A stretch of 56,806 bases of DNA from Treponema sp. (GTDB lineage: Bacteria > Spirochaetota > Spirochaetia > Treponematales > Treponemataceae): positions 1-56,806 of the forward strand of contig JAFUFU010000039.1 of the NCBI GenBank assembly GCA_017469785.1, read 5' to 3'. The notes below the pieces were generated by a model that made no database searches, was not told the DNA's origin, and saw only the letters and a program-made list of their open reading frames with translations. This document shows positions 7,610 to 16,408 of the stretch, piece after piece (the first letter of the stretch is position 1; every line of letters starts with the position of its first letter). Position numbers and translations under genes: made by a program.

Positions 7610-8434
7610 ATGGCAAAGAAAAACGAAGGAAAGAAGACGAAAAAATCAGAAAATAAAATTTCCGTGCAGGCAAAAACTCAGGCCCAGAAGACCGAATGGT
7701 TTGAAAAAGAAGATTTCTGGAACAATTACGCTCCCATTATGTTTGACGCGGCCCGCTGGGCAGAAGCCCCCACAGTGGCAGAAAGCGTCTGCAAAATCGC
7801 CGGGCTTGGAAAAGGCGCGAAGATTCTGGACGCAGGTTGCGGGCCGGGGCGCATCGCCGTGGAACTTGCCAGCCGGGGCCTTGAAGTCACAGGCGTTGAT
7901 TTGATTCAGAGCGAGCTTGACGCGGCGGCAGAATCTGCCAGTGCAGAGGGCGTTGACCTGGAGCTGATAAAGGCTGACCTGCGCACATTCAAAAGCGAAA
8001 AAAAATTTGACTGCGCCATAAATTTGTACACATCTTTCGGGTATTGCGACACCATTGAAGAGGATGTGCAGATTCTCAAGTCGATTTTCAACTCCGTGCG
8101 CGATGGCGGATTTTTCATTCTGGAGAACATCAGCCGGGAAATCGCCATCAAAGACTTTACCGAAGGTGAGTGGTTCGAGCGGGCAGGAAAAACTGTCCTC
8201 ACCGATTTTTCCGTGGTGGGAGCATGGGAAGGCCTGCGCTCAAGATGGATTTTAATCGACAATGAGACCGGCGAGCGCATTGAGCACGAATTTATCCAGC
8301 GGCTCTACAGTGCCATTGAGCTGAAGCGGGTCATGATAGGAATCGGCTTTAAATCCGTGGAAATCTACGGCGACTTTGATTTTTCGCCTTACAATCAAAA
8401 TGCAAGAACCATGGTCATTGTAGCGAGAAAGTAG
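7610..8434 (+). CDS. class I SAM-dependent methyltransferase, substrate unknown
   Basis: A 274-residue protein with a lysine-rich N-terminus (about 30 residues), then a Rossmann methyltransferase domain: ILDAGCGPGRIAVELA near residues 70-85, acidic strand VTGVDL near 91-96, and YTSFGY near 135-140. The order fits the small-molecule methyltransferase 25/11 families, but no residues identify the substrate. The ATG is preceded by TAAAAT and six bases (AGAAGA) with a poor -35, so the transcript may be nearly leaderless. It stands alone and faces the large activase-like gene across a shared hairpin. Confidence 0.75.
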   Translation: MAKKNEGKKTKKSENKISVQAKTQAQKTEWFEKEDFWNNYAPIMFDAARWAEAPTVAESVCKIAGLGKGAKILDAGCGPGRIAVELASRGLEVTGVDLIQSELDAAAESASAEGVDLELIKADLRTFKSEKKFDCAINLYTSFGYCDTIEEDVQILKSIFNSVRDGGFFILENISREIAIKDFTEGEWFERAGKTVLTDFSVVGAWEGLRSRWILIDNETGERIEHEFIQRLYSAIELKRVMIGIGFKSVEIYGDFDFSPYNQNARTMVIVARK

Positions 8435-8460
8435 GGGCGGCAATCCGCCACAAACAAAAA

Positions 8461-8500
8461 ATTGCCCGACAAGGCGAGTATTTTCGCATCATCGGGCAAT
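8461..8500. terminator. bidirectional hairpin between convergent genes
   Basis: ATTGCCCGA (8461-8469) pairs with TCGGGCAAT (8492-8500), and a smaller GCGA/TCGC stem lies in the loop. It sits between the convergent methyltransferase and activase-like genes with A/T runs on the left side, so it probably ends transcription of the leftward gene and perhaps both. Confidence 0.6.
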
Positions 8501-8511
8501 TATGAATTGTC

Positions 8512-11500
8512 TTACACCGCCGTAGTTGCCGGCACTGCGTTCTTTGCATCAATGGGGTCGTCGTCCACGAACTGAGCGCCGCCGCTTGCGTACTGGATGA
8601 TTGGCTCTACCTCGCCTTTTTTCGTCCAGATTTTGCCGTTGGGAAGCTCGTCGGGGTTTTTGCCGATTGGAGCGTTTGAAAGCAGGAGCTTGAGTCGGTT
8701 GAGCTGGTTTACTTCGCTTGCGCCCGGATCGTAGTCGATTGCGCTGATGTTGGACTCAGGGAATCTTCGCCTAAGCTCTTTAATCATGCCCTTACCTGTG
8801 ATGTGGTTCGGCAGACATGCGAAAGGCTGAACGCAGGCTACGCTTGGCGCTCCTGAGTGAATCAGCTCTACCATTTCGGCAGTGAGGAACCAGCCTTCGC
8901 CTGAGATGTTTCCTGTCTGAATGATTCCTTCCACGCTCTTCATCATGTCCCAGATTGAGCTTGGCGGGTCGAACCTTCGGCTCTTGCGCAGGCATTTTTT
9001 CATGTAGTTGCGGTACAATTCCAAAGCCCAGACGAAAATCTTTGCGTTTCGCTCTTCTGATTTCGGGAAGGCAAGTTCTCTTGTGCGGAAAACGCCGTCA
9101 CTGAATGTGTAGAAGAGGAAGTCCATCAAATCCGGCATGACGCACTCTGCCCCCTCTTTTTCGATTACATTCACCATGTCGTTGTTCGCCGTCGGGTGGA
9201 ATTTTACTAAGATTTCACCGACAACGCCAACTCGCGGCTTTTTAATCGGAAGAATAGGCAGACGGTCGAAGTCACGGACGATTCCGCGAATCAATCTTCT
9301 GTATTTGAAAATCGAATTTGATTTGAGCATTTCTTCGGCTTTTGCGTTCCATTTTTCGTAGAGGCGGTTTGCACTGCCCGGTTCTGCTTCGTAAGGTCTG
9401 ACACGGTAAAGCACCCGCATGAGAAGATCGCCCAGGAAAGCCGCCATCATTGCCTTGTGAACCATGCCCGGCGTGAAAGTGAAGCCAGGGTTCTTTTCCA
9501 TGCCCAAGGCGTTGAGCGAGATGACTGGAACATGACTCCAGCCGGCATCGTTCAAGGCACGGCGGATAAAGCCGATGTAGTTTGTCGCACGGCAGCCACC
9601 GCCAGTCTGAGAGATGATGACCGCCGTTTTATTGATGTCGTATTTTCCGCTTTCCAAAGCCTCGATGAGCTGCCCCGTGACCAAAATTGACGGATAGCAG
9701 GCATCGTTGTTTACGAATTTGAGTCCCGCGTCAACCGCTTTCGGGTCAACCGAGTCGAGAACGACGAAATTGAAGCCTGAATATTGGAAAGCCTTCTGCA
9801 ACAAGCGGAAGTGAATCGGCGACATCTGAGGACAGAGAATCGTGTATTCGTGCTTCATTTCTTCTGTGAAAATCACACGCTGATAAGCCGCGCTCTTTGT
9901 GGTAAGCTTCTTTCGGTTTCGCTGGCGGGCTTTGACTGCCGCAATGAGTGAGCGGATTCGGATTCGCACCGCACCCAGATTGCTTCCTTCGTCAATCTTG
10001 ATGAGAGTGTACATGCGGCTCTTTGATTTCATGATTTCATCAACCTGATCGGCTGTAACGGCATCAAGACCGCATCCGAATGAAGTGAGCTGAACAAGCT
10101 CCAGATTCGGCATTCCCGAAACGAAATTTGCCGCACGGTAGAGTCGGTTATGATAAGTCCACTGGTCAATAATGCGCAAAGGTCGCTCGATTGAGCCAAG
10201 ATGAGCCACAGAGTCTTCTGTGAAGACCGCAAGCCCCAGTCCGTGAATCATTTCCGGGATACCGTGGTTGATTTCCGGGTCGAGGTGATACGGTCTGCCC
10301 GCCAGAACGATTCCGTTTCCGCCCGTGACGACAAGCTGCTCCAAAGCCTCTTCGGCAGCCCTCTGGGTGTCAATCTTAAACTGCTCCTGCTCCTTCCAGC
10401 CTTCATCGACCGCCGCAAAAACCTGCTCCTTTGTGAGGGAAGGGAAATGCTTGTGAAGTTCCTCATACATTCGCTCACGCAGGCGGGGCAAATCGTAAAT
10501 CGGCAGGAAGGGATTCATAAAGAGCAAATCCTCTGCCTCGTTAATCGTGTCGAGGTTGTGCTTTAAGACTTCCGGGTATGAAGTGACGACAGGGCAGTTG
10601 TAGTGATTGCCCGCGCCTTTGTCTTCAAGTTTTTCGTAAGGAACACAAGGATAGAAGATGAATTTGCAGCCCATTTTGAGCAGGGATTCCATGTGTCCGT
10701 GTGAGATTTTTGCGGGATAGCAGACCGACTCAGACGGAATCGAATCAATTCCCCGCTCGTAAATCATTCGGCTTGACCGTGGCGAAGTTTTGACCTGAAA
10801 GCCCAGCTTTGTGAAGACCGTGAACCAAAGGGGATAATTCTCGTACATGTTGAGAACGCGAGGAATTCCCACGCTTCCCATTGGAGCCTCTTCCGGGCGG
10901 AGAGGCACATAGTGGTTGAAGAGCCTCTTGTACTTCCAGTCGAAGAGATTTGGAAGCTCGTAGCCTGTGTCTTCAACGCCGGTGTTGTTTTTGTTTGAGC
11001 CGTCGACGGTTTTTGCGTTTTCGTCTTTGAGCTGATGTCGCTCCAAGCCCTTTTCACAGCGGTTTCCAGTGATGAACTGGCGTTTCTGTCCGCCAGTGGT
11101 GAATGTGTTAATAGTAAGAAGACAGTTGTTCTGACAGCCTCCGCATCGGGTAAGCTCCAAATCAACTTTAAATTGCTCCAACTGCTCCAGAGTCGCGATA
11201 TTTGAGACGATTTTCGGAGGAACCCAGCCTTTTTCCTGACCTGGTTTTGGAGCGGTTAAATCGCACCACTGGTCATAGGCGATGAGGGCAGAGCCGTAAG
11301 CGCCCATAAGACCTGCAACATCGGGGCGGAATACATTGACCCCGGCGATTTTCTCGAAAGCGCGAAGAACCGCGTCATTATAGAAAGTGCCGCCCTGAAC
11401 TACGACTTTTGTGCCGATTTCTGAAGCGCGGCGGAGTTTGATTACCTTGAAAAGAGCGTTTTTGATTACCGAATAAGAAAGACCTGCCGAAATGTCATCG

Positions 11501-13086
11501 ATGGTCGCTCCCTCTTTCTGAGCCTGCTTTACCCGGGAATTCATAAAGACGGTACAGCGAGAACCCAAATCGACCGGCTTTTTGGCAAGAAGGGCGCGTT
11601 TTGAGAATTCACGGATGTCAAGGTTCATTGAATTCGCGAAGTTTGCTAGGAATGAACCGCAGCCCGCAGAGCAGGCTTCGTTGAGCTGAATTGAAGTGAT
11701 TGCGCCGTCTTTCATGCGAAGACATTTCATGTCCTGACCGCCGATGTCCAAAAGGAATTCAACGCCCGGAACAAAGAATTCAGCGGCGCGGTAGTGTGTG
11801 ATTGTCTCGACCTCACCGGCATCAACGCCAAGGGCCGCCTGGAAAAGAGCCTCGCCGTAGCCAGTTGAGACGGCGCGGGCAATGTAACAGTCTTGGGGAA
11901 GGATTTTGTACAAGTCTTTGAGAACCCGCACTGCCAAATCTACAGGATTTCCCGCGTTCACATCGTAGAAATCCCACAAGATTTCGCCTTTTTTGTTGAC
12001 CAAAACTGCCTTTGTGGTGGTTGAGCCAGCATCAAGACCTAAGAAAAGAGGGCCGTGCTCGGCATTCAAATCGCCCCGCTTAGCCTTGTCCTCGCCGTGG
12101 CGGGCGCGGAATTTTGCCAGATCTTCCTCGTCAACGAAAAGTGGCTCCAGACGCTGGACTTCGCTGAGTTCCGCTCCCTCAAGATTTTTGAGCGAGTCAC
12201 GGAATTCTGCAATCGTTGGGAACTTTTTCGGCATTGAAGAAGAAAGGGGATTACAGACCTTTTCGGCAGAATATGCAGAGCCGGCCGCAACGAAAAGCTG
12301 GCTGTCTTCAGGAACGATGATTTCGTCATCCTTGAGTTTTAAGGTTTCGATAAAGCGGACACGGAGCTGGTCAAGGAAGTGAAGGGGGCCGCCCAAGAAA
12401 GCGACATGACCTTTAATCGGCTTACCGCAGGCAAGGCCTGAAATGGTCTGGTTGACTACGGCCTGGAAAATAGAAGCCGCAATGTCTTCCCGCCTGGCTC
12501 CCTCGTTAATGAGCGGCTGAACGTCTGTCTTTGCGAATACGCCGCATCGGGCCGCGATAGGATAAATCTGCTTGCAGCCGGCCGCAAGTTTGTTGAGTCC
12601 CGGCGCATCAGTTTCCAAAAGGGCTGCCATCTGGTCGATGAAGGCTCCCGTACCGCCTGCACAGGTACCGTTCATGCGCTGCTCAACGCCGCCAGTGAAA
12701 TATGTGATTTTTGCGTCCTCACCGCCAAGCTCAATCACAACATCAGTCTGGGGAATGAGCTTACGGACGGCAGTGGTAGCCGCGACGACTTCCTGAATGA
12801 AAGGAATGTTGAGCCACTGAGAGACAGAGAGACCGCCAGAGCCAGTGACTTTTACGGAAACAGTATGTTTTTCGCCCAAAGACACGACTTTTTCGATTTC
12901 GTTCAATGCCTTTGTTACAACAGTGATAATCGTGTTGCGGATGTCGGCGCGGTGTCGCTGATAGTCACCGTAAATCATCTTGTCGTTTTCATCGAGGCAG
13001 ACGACTTTGACTGTTGTGGAGCCGACATCAATGCCGATGCGGACTGGTGTGACTGCAGGCGTGAATACTGTATTTGCTGTTTCCAT
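8512..13086 (-). CDS. giant fused activase/dehydratase-like iron-sulfur protein (BadF-type ATPase x2 + DUF2229 + HgdB-like)
   Basis: This 1524-residue protein begins with two ASKHA ATPase modules of the BadF/HgdC activase type: GIDVGSTTVKVV near residue 18 with CAGGTGAFIDQ near 141, and GLDAGSTTTKAVLV near 350 with EACSAGCGSF near 470. The pairs of cysteines match positions that hold a [4Fe-4S] cluster between activase subunits. Next comes a DUF2229-like region (TRCGGCQNNC near 645) and a 2-hydroxyacyl-CoA-dehydratase-like region with further cysteines (SVCYPAK, DACYPS). Family members drive ATP-dependent low-potential electron transfer. No separate dehydratase or CoA-transferase is adjacent, so the substrate is unknown. 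SD GAGGA precedes the start. Confidence 0.85.
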   Translation of the reverse strand: METANTVFTPAVTPVRIGIDVGSTTVKVVCLDENDKMIYGDYQRHRADIRNTIITVVTKALNEIEKVVSLGEKHTVSVKVTGSGGLSVSQWLNIPFIQEVVAATTAVRKLIPQTDVVIELGGEDAKITYFTGGVEQRMNGTCAGGTGAFIDQMAALLETDAPGLNKLAAGCKQIYPIAARCGVFAKTDVQPLINEGARREDIAASIFQAVVNQTISGLACGKPIKGHVAFLGGPLHFLDQLRVRFIETLKLKDDEIIVPEDSQLFVAAGSAYSAEKVCNPLSSSMPKKFPTIAEFRDSLKNLEGAELSEVQRLEPLFVDEEDLAKFRARHGEDKAKRGDLNAEHGPLFLGLDAGSTTTKAVLVNKKGEILWDFYDVNAGNPVDLAVRVLKDLYKILPQDCYIARAVSTGYGEALFQAALGVDAGEVETITHYRAAEFFVPGVEFLLDIGGQDMKCLRMKDGAITSIQLNEACSAGCGSFLANFANSMNLDIREFSKRALLAKKPVDLGSRCTVFMNSRVKQAQKEGATIDDISAGLSYSVIKNALFKVIKLRRASEIGTKVVVQGGTFYNDAVLRAFEKIAGVNVFRPDVAGLMGAYGSALIAYDQWCDLTAPKPGQEKGWVPPKIVSNIATLEQLEQFKVDLELTRCGGCQNNCLLTINTFTTGGQKRQFITGNRCEKGLERHQLKDENAKTVDGSNKNNTGVEDTGYELPNLFDWKYKRLFNHYVPLRPEEAPMGSVGIPRVLNMYENYPLWFTVFTKLGFQVKTSPRSSRMIYERGIDSIPSESVCYPAKISHGHMESLLKMGCKFIFYPCVPYEKLEDKGAGNHYNCPVVTSYPEVLKHNLDTINEAEDLLFMNPFLPIYDLPRLRERMYEELHKHFPSLTKEQVFAAVDEGWKEQEQFKIDTQRAAEEALEQLVVTGGNGIVLAGRPYHLDPEINHGIPEMIHGLGLAVFTEDSVAHLGSIERPLRIIDQWTYHNRLYRAANFVSGMPNLELVQLTSFGCGLDAVTADQVDEIMKSKSRMYTLIKIDEGSNLGAVRIRIRSLIAAVKARQRNRKKLTTKSAAYQRVIFTEEMKHEYTILCPQMSPIHFRLLQKAFQYSGFNFVVLDSVDPKAVDAGLKFVNNDACYPSILVTGQLIEALESGKYDINKTAVIISQTGGGCRATNYIGFIRRALNDAGWSHVPVISLNALGMEKNPGFTFTPGMVHKAMMAAFLGDLLMRVLYRVRPYEAEPGSANRLYEKWNAKAEEMLKSNSIFKYRRLIRGIVRDFDRLPILPIKKPRVGVVGEILVKFHPTANNDMVNVIEKEGAECVMPDLMDFLFYTFSDGVFRTRELAFPKSEERNAKIFVWALELYRNYMKKCLRKSRRFDPPSSIWDMMKSVEGIIQTGNISGEGWFLTAEMVELIHSGAPSVACVQPFACLPNHITGKGMIKELRRRFPESNISAIDYDPGASEVNQLNRLKLLLSNAPIGKNPDELPNGKIWTKKGEVEPIIQYASGGAQFVDDDPIDAKNAVPATTAV

Positions 13087-13212
13087 TGAAAATCCTCTTA
13101 GTGAATAAACTACAAAAAGTGTAGATTATCATTTTATCCATTTAATAAGAAGAATTCAACTCTCAATCTAAAGTCGCAACCGGCGCGTGATTTTCGGCAG
13201 TTTTGCCCTCTC

Positions 13213-14652
13213 TTATCTGGCTGACAGGAATCTGAATTTGTCACCAGTCTTGGGATTGTAGGATGTTGCGCTTCCTTCAACTTCATTTGCTTCTGATTGT
13301 GATTCTGTGAGGATGAAAGCCCCGTCCTTTTTGACGATTGTTCCCGTAGCGGCCGCCCGTCCGTTGCTCAAAATTTCTACAGGCGTGGGAGTCTCGCTTA
13401 TCTTGTGCCTGCTCAGATTGGAAACGTAAACCGTATAATCAGGAGCTTTTTTTGTGCTGAGAATTATGCCGTCTGCTCCGGATAAAAGTGACTGCTCTGC
13501 CAGAACTTCGTAGGCTTCCAAATCGTTCTGCATCATAGCGCCAGATTCCGCAAGATTGGACGCAATTTGATAGGACTGGTGCATCATGGCCGGAACGTAA
13601 TCTTTGATGGAGTTTTCCATAGGAATAGGCTTAAACCGTTGGGCGATTGTACGGAGCTCTGCCAGCGCTTTTTGCGTATTACGAATGGTTTCTGCAAACT
13701 GGGATGTTGCCAGGACGCTGGTGTAGTCTGTTTCGGCAAAACTGAGATTCTCCACGGACTTCCACAGGGCCGGATTTGCCGTTTTATTCTTGATTCCTGC
13801 GTCGAGAATGATTTTATCCTGCTCATTGCTCTGCTCACGGGCTTTAGGGTCAAGCAAATCGATTTTGGCTTGATAAATCTTTCTGACTTCTTCGACTGCC
13901 TTCCGTTGTTCTTCGGCTGCCTGAACTTGCTGGGCGAGCATGACTTTGTGTAGTTCCGCGATTTTCTTTTCGTATCGCTCTTCCATCGTTTTCATTTTGA
14001 TGTCGTTGAGCTGTTTTGTTGAGTCGATTGAAGATTCTGCGCTTCTCGCCTTGGACAGCTCTGCGGAATTATATTCATTCACCTGATTCTGGTATTTCAG
14101 GATTTCTTCCTCTGCATTTTTGATTCTTTCGTCATAATCGCTGTGGATTTGCTGGACTGCCGCATTGTAATCAAGGTCAATCCTAATTTTCCGTTCTTTT
14201 ATTGAGTCTTTTGAAGCGACAGACGCTACCGATTCCAGGGTAAAAAGATCCATTTTCCGTTTTTGCTCAGCCTGATTCAGTGCGTCCGTGAGGTTCTGCT
14301 CCAGAGTTACTTTGTTTTTCACGGCACTTTCATAAAGACTTTGAATTCGGCCGACAGAATTCAGAAGTGAGCGCAGGTTCAAATCATCAAATGAATCAAT
14401 GTTGATGGTAATTTTGTGATTTGACTTGGATACAAGCCCCGCCGTGATAGTCGTTCCTAATGCTATGACAAAAAAACAGATTCCAAGCAGGATAAGCACG
14501 AAAGGACGGTGATTTTTTGCTGTTTTTGCGTACTCTTCGACCAAATTATAAGTGACGGCTGTTTCTTCCTGATTGGATTTCAGCTCATCGCCCAAAAAAA
14601 GCGCGACTTCCTTGTGTGTCAATTGTGCGTCTATTTTGTCTGCATTGTCCAT
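13213..14652 (-). CDS. membrane-anchored coiled-coil protein, function unknown
   Basis: Not assigned to a named family. The 479 residues have a cytoplasmic N-terminus of about 50 residues, one transmembrane helix near residues 54-75 (VLILLGICFFVIALGTTI), then a long charged helical region (about 100-275) rich in E, K, A and Q that should form a coiled coil. The C-terminal 120 residues contain LSGADGIILSTKKAP and look like a small globular domain. The start overlaps the end of the class III cyclase gene by 22 bases, so it is co-translated with it and may be its partner or effector. Confidence 0.7.
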   Translation of the reverse strand: MDNADKIDAQLTHKEVALFLGDELKSNQEETAVTYNLVEEYAKTAKNHRPFVLILLGICFFVIALGTTITAGLVSKSNHKITINIDSFDDLNLRSLLNSVGRIQSLYESAVKNKVTLEQNLTDALNQAEQKRKMDLFTLESVASVASKDSIKERKIRIDLDYNAAVQQIHSDYDERIKNAEEEILKYQNQVNEYNSAELSKARSAESSIDSTKQLNDIKMKTMEERYEKKIAELHKVMLAQQVQAAEEQRKAVEEVRKIYQAKIDLLDPKAREQSNEQDKIILDAGIKNKTANPALWKSVENLSFAETDYTSVLATSQFAETIRNTQKALAELRTIAQRFKPIPMENSIKDYVPAMMHQSYQIASNLAESGAMMQNDLEAYEVLAEQSLLSGADGIILSTKKAPDYTVYVSNLSRHKISETPTPVEILSNGRAAATGTIVKKDGAFILTESQSEANEVEGSATSYNPKTGDKFRFLSAR

Positions 14653-16370
14653 ATTCCGCTCCAGTTTTCGGGGGCATTGCCCTTACCGATTCGATCAAGG
14701 AAGACTTCCGAGGCCTCGATTCCGCATTTCTTGAATTCGCTCCTTGCCGTGTTCCAGTCTCCTGCGTAATATGCGCCGAGTGCCTTTTCGTAGATTGCGA
14801 ATTTTGCTTCGATTTCCGGTGGATTTGCGTCTGATTCAGTGTCCAGAGGGAAGTAAATCTTTTTGCCTTCAGTTTTGCCTTTGACCTGAACTGTATCAAT
14901 CTCGAAGAATTTGTATTTCGTGATTCCTGCCTGCTCGATTTCGTTTTTGATGTAGCCCGATACAATGACCGGGAGTTTGTAGATTCGGGTAAGACCTTCG
15001 AGACGGCTGGCGGAGTTTACGTTGTCGCCGATTACAGTGTTTGTCATGTGCTCGTCTGAGCCGATGTTTCCGTAGAAGACTGTTCCGCCGTCAATTCCTA
15101 CGCCGATGTCGATTAAAACCGCCTGATAGATGCGTTCCTCAGCCTGGGTGAGCGTGCGTTCCTGCTCGATTTTTGCCCGACGTTCTATCATTCGCGAGCG
15201 TAGTTCTGCCGTGACTCTGGTGATTTCCCATGCAGAGGTAAGGGCGTCAAGAGATTTGTTTTCTGAATTCCTTGTTCCGTAAATTGCCAGAATCGCGTCG
15301 CCAATGATTGAGCCAATGACTCCCGAATTTTCGTGGACTCGTTTGATTACCTTGTCGTAGTGGACGTTGAGCAGGTCAATGATGTCATTTCCGAGCGTCT
15401 CTGTGCGATATGTGAAGCTCTTGATATCGGAGAAAAGCATGACCAGATTCTGCTGGCTTCCTTCAAGGCGAATCTGGTGCTCCTTATATGCCTTTGCGAC
15501 GACGTCCCTTGAAGCGAATTTCTGGAAAATACCGAGGAGATTGCTGATTGTGGATGAAAGCGAGTTGAAGCTTGCCGCAAGATAGGTGACATCGTCATTT
15601 GGGGAATCAGACAAGTCAATGAGTGAAAGTTTTTGATTCTGCTGCATCTCGTACAAGTCGGATGTGATTTTATGAACGTTCCGAAGAATCCGCCTGAACA
15701 TGAAGATTCCCGCAAGCAAAAATCCGATTACGATGAACACGATTACAATAGAAATGATTCCGAAAAGCATGTTGTTCGTGCGCATCGTGTCAGAACGCAG
15801 TTCCGCGCGGACGAAAAAACACTCCCAGTCTTCCTGATACTTGTAGACTCCGTAATACTGCCCCATGTCCGAGCTGAACAAAAGCACGCCATCGCTGTTG
15901 CCCTCGTCAAAGCGTTCGTTCATGGTCTGAAGAGCCAGAGAATCTGAAAATTCTGTGGAGTTTTCGTTGAGGGAAGGCTGTGATTTCTCGGATTTTTCTT
16001 CTTCGGCGGGAAGAGGCGTGGCAGACGCGCAGAAAAGTATGTGCCCCTTTCTGTCAAATGCGAGGGCGATGCTGTTCGGCATTTCGAAGCCCCGTTTTGC
16101 CGTATTGTAGATTGCCGCGACAGACTCGTCTTTTTTGCCCGTGAATGTGAATATCTGAAACTGGTTTCCGGCCGCCGTGTAAATATCCTTGAGCTGGCTG
16201 ACCATGATGGTATTGTTCAGTTTGATAATTTGCGCCCTGGCCAGAAATGAATTGACGACATTGGTTGCGAAGTTAGAAAGCGTAAGAAGTAACACGAAAA
16301 TCGCAAGCAGCTTTAATGAAATTGGAAAAATAGTTGTTTGTCCGACCTTCGGGAATGGAGATTTCTTCAT
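14631..16370 (-). CDS. membrane adenylate/guanylate cyclase, class III, with extracytoplasmic sensor
   Basis: A 579-residue receptor cyclase. Residues about 18-42 form the first membrane helix, 45-190 an extracytoplasmic sensor region, 200-225 a second helix, followed by a HAMP-like linker. The catalytic domain starts near residue 300: LFSDIKSFT near 310 and GDAILAIYG near 355 hold the two metal-binding aspartates, and TVIGDNVNSASRLEG near 455 is the conserved nucleotide-binding segment. The last 50 residues (YEKALGAYYAGDWNTARSEF) resemble a TPR-like helix pair common in treponemal cyclases. ATP versus GTP use cannot be decided from the motifs. AAGGA lies 8 bases before ATG. Confidence 0.9.
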   Translation of the reverse strand: MKKSPFPKVGQTTIFPISLKLLAIFVLLLTLSNFATNVVNSFLARAQIIKLNNTIMVSQLKDIYTAAGNQFQIFTFTGKKDESVAAIYNTAKRGFEMPNSIALAFDRKGHILFCASATPLPAEEEKSEKSQPSLNENSTEFSDSLALQTMNERFDEGNSDGVLLFSSDMGQYYGVYKYQEDWECFFVRAELRSDTMRTNNMLFGIISIVIVFIVIGFLLAGIFMFRRILRNVHKITSDLYEMQQNQKLSLIDLSDSPNDDVTYLAASFNSLSSTISNLLGIFQKFASRDVVAKAYKEHQIRLEGSQQNLVMLFSDIKSFTYRTETLGNDIIDLLNVHYDKVIKRVHENSGVIGSIIGDAILAIYGTRNSENKSLDALTSAWEITRVTAELRSRMIERRAKIEQERTLTQAEERIYQAVLIDIGVGIDGGTVFYGNIGSDEHMTNTVIGDNVNSASRLEGLTRIYKLPVIVSGYIKNEIEQAGITKYKFFEIDTVQVKGKTEGKKIYFPLDTESDANPPEIEAKFAIYEKALGAYYAGDWNTARSEFKKCGIEASEVFLDRIGKGNAPENWSGIWTMQTK

Positions 16371-16408
16371 GGTGCAATCCTTGCATTATTATAAATGAAA
16401 AAACCTTT

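Noticed and set aside
15960..16030. Ser/Pro/Glu-rich stretch in the class III cyclase as a further family A insert
   Set aside because: The peptide SATPLPAEEEKSE looks similar, but the DNA lacks the GGGGAAG hairpin and other family A blocks.
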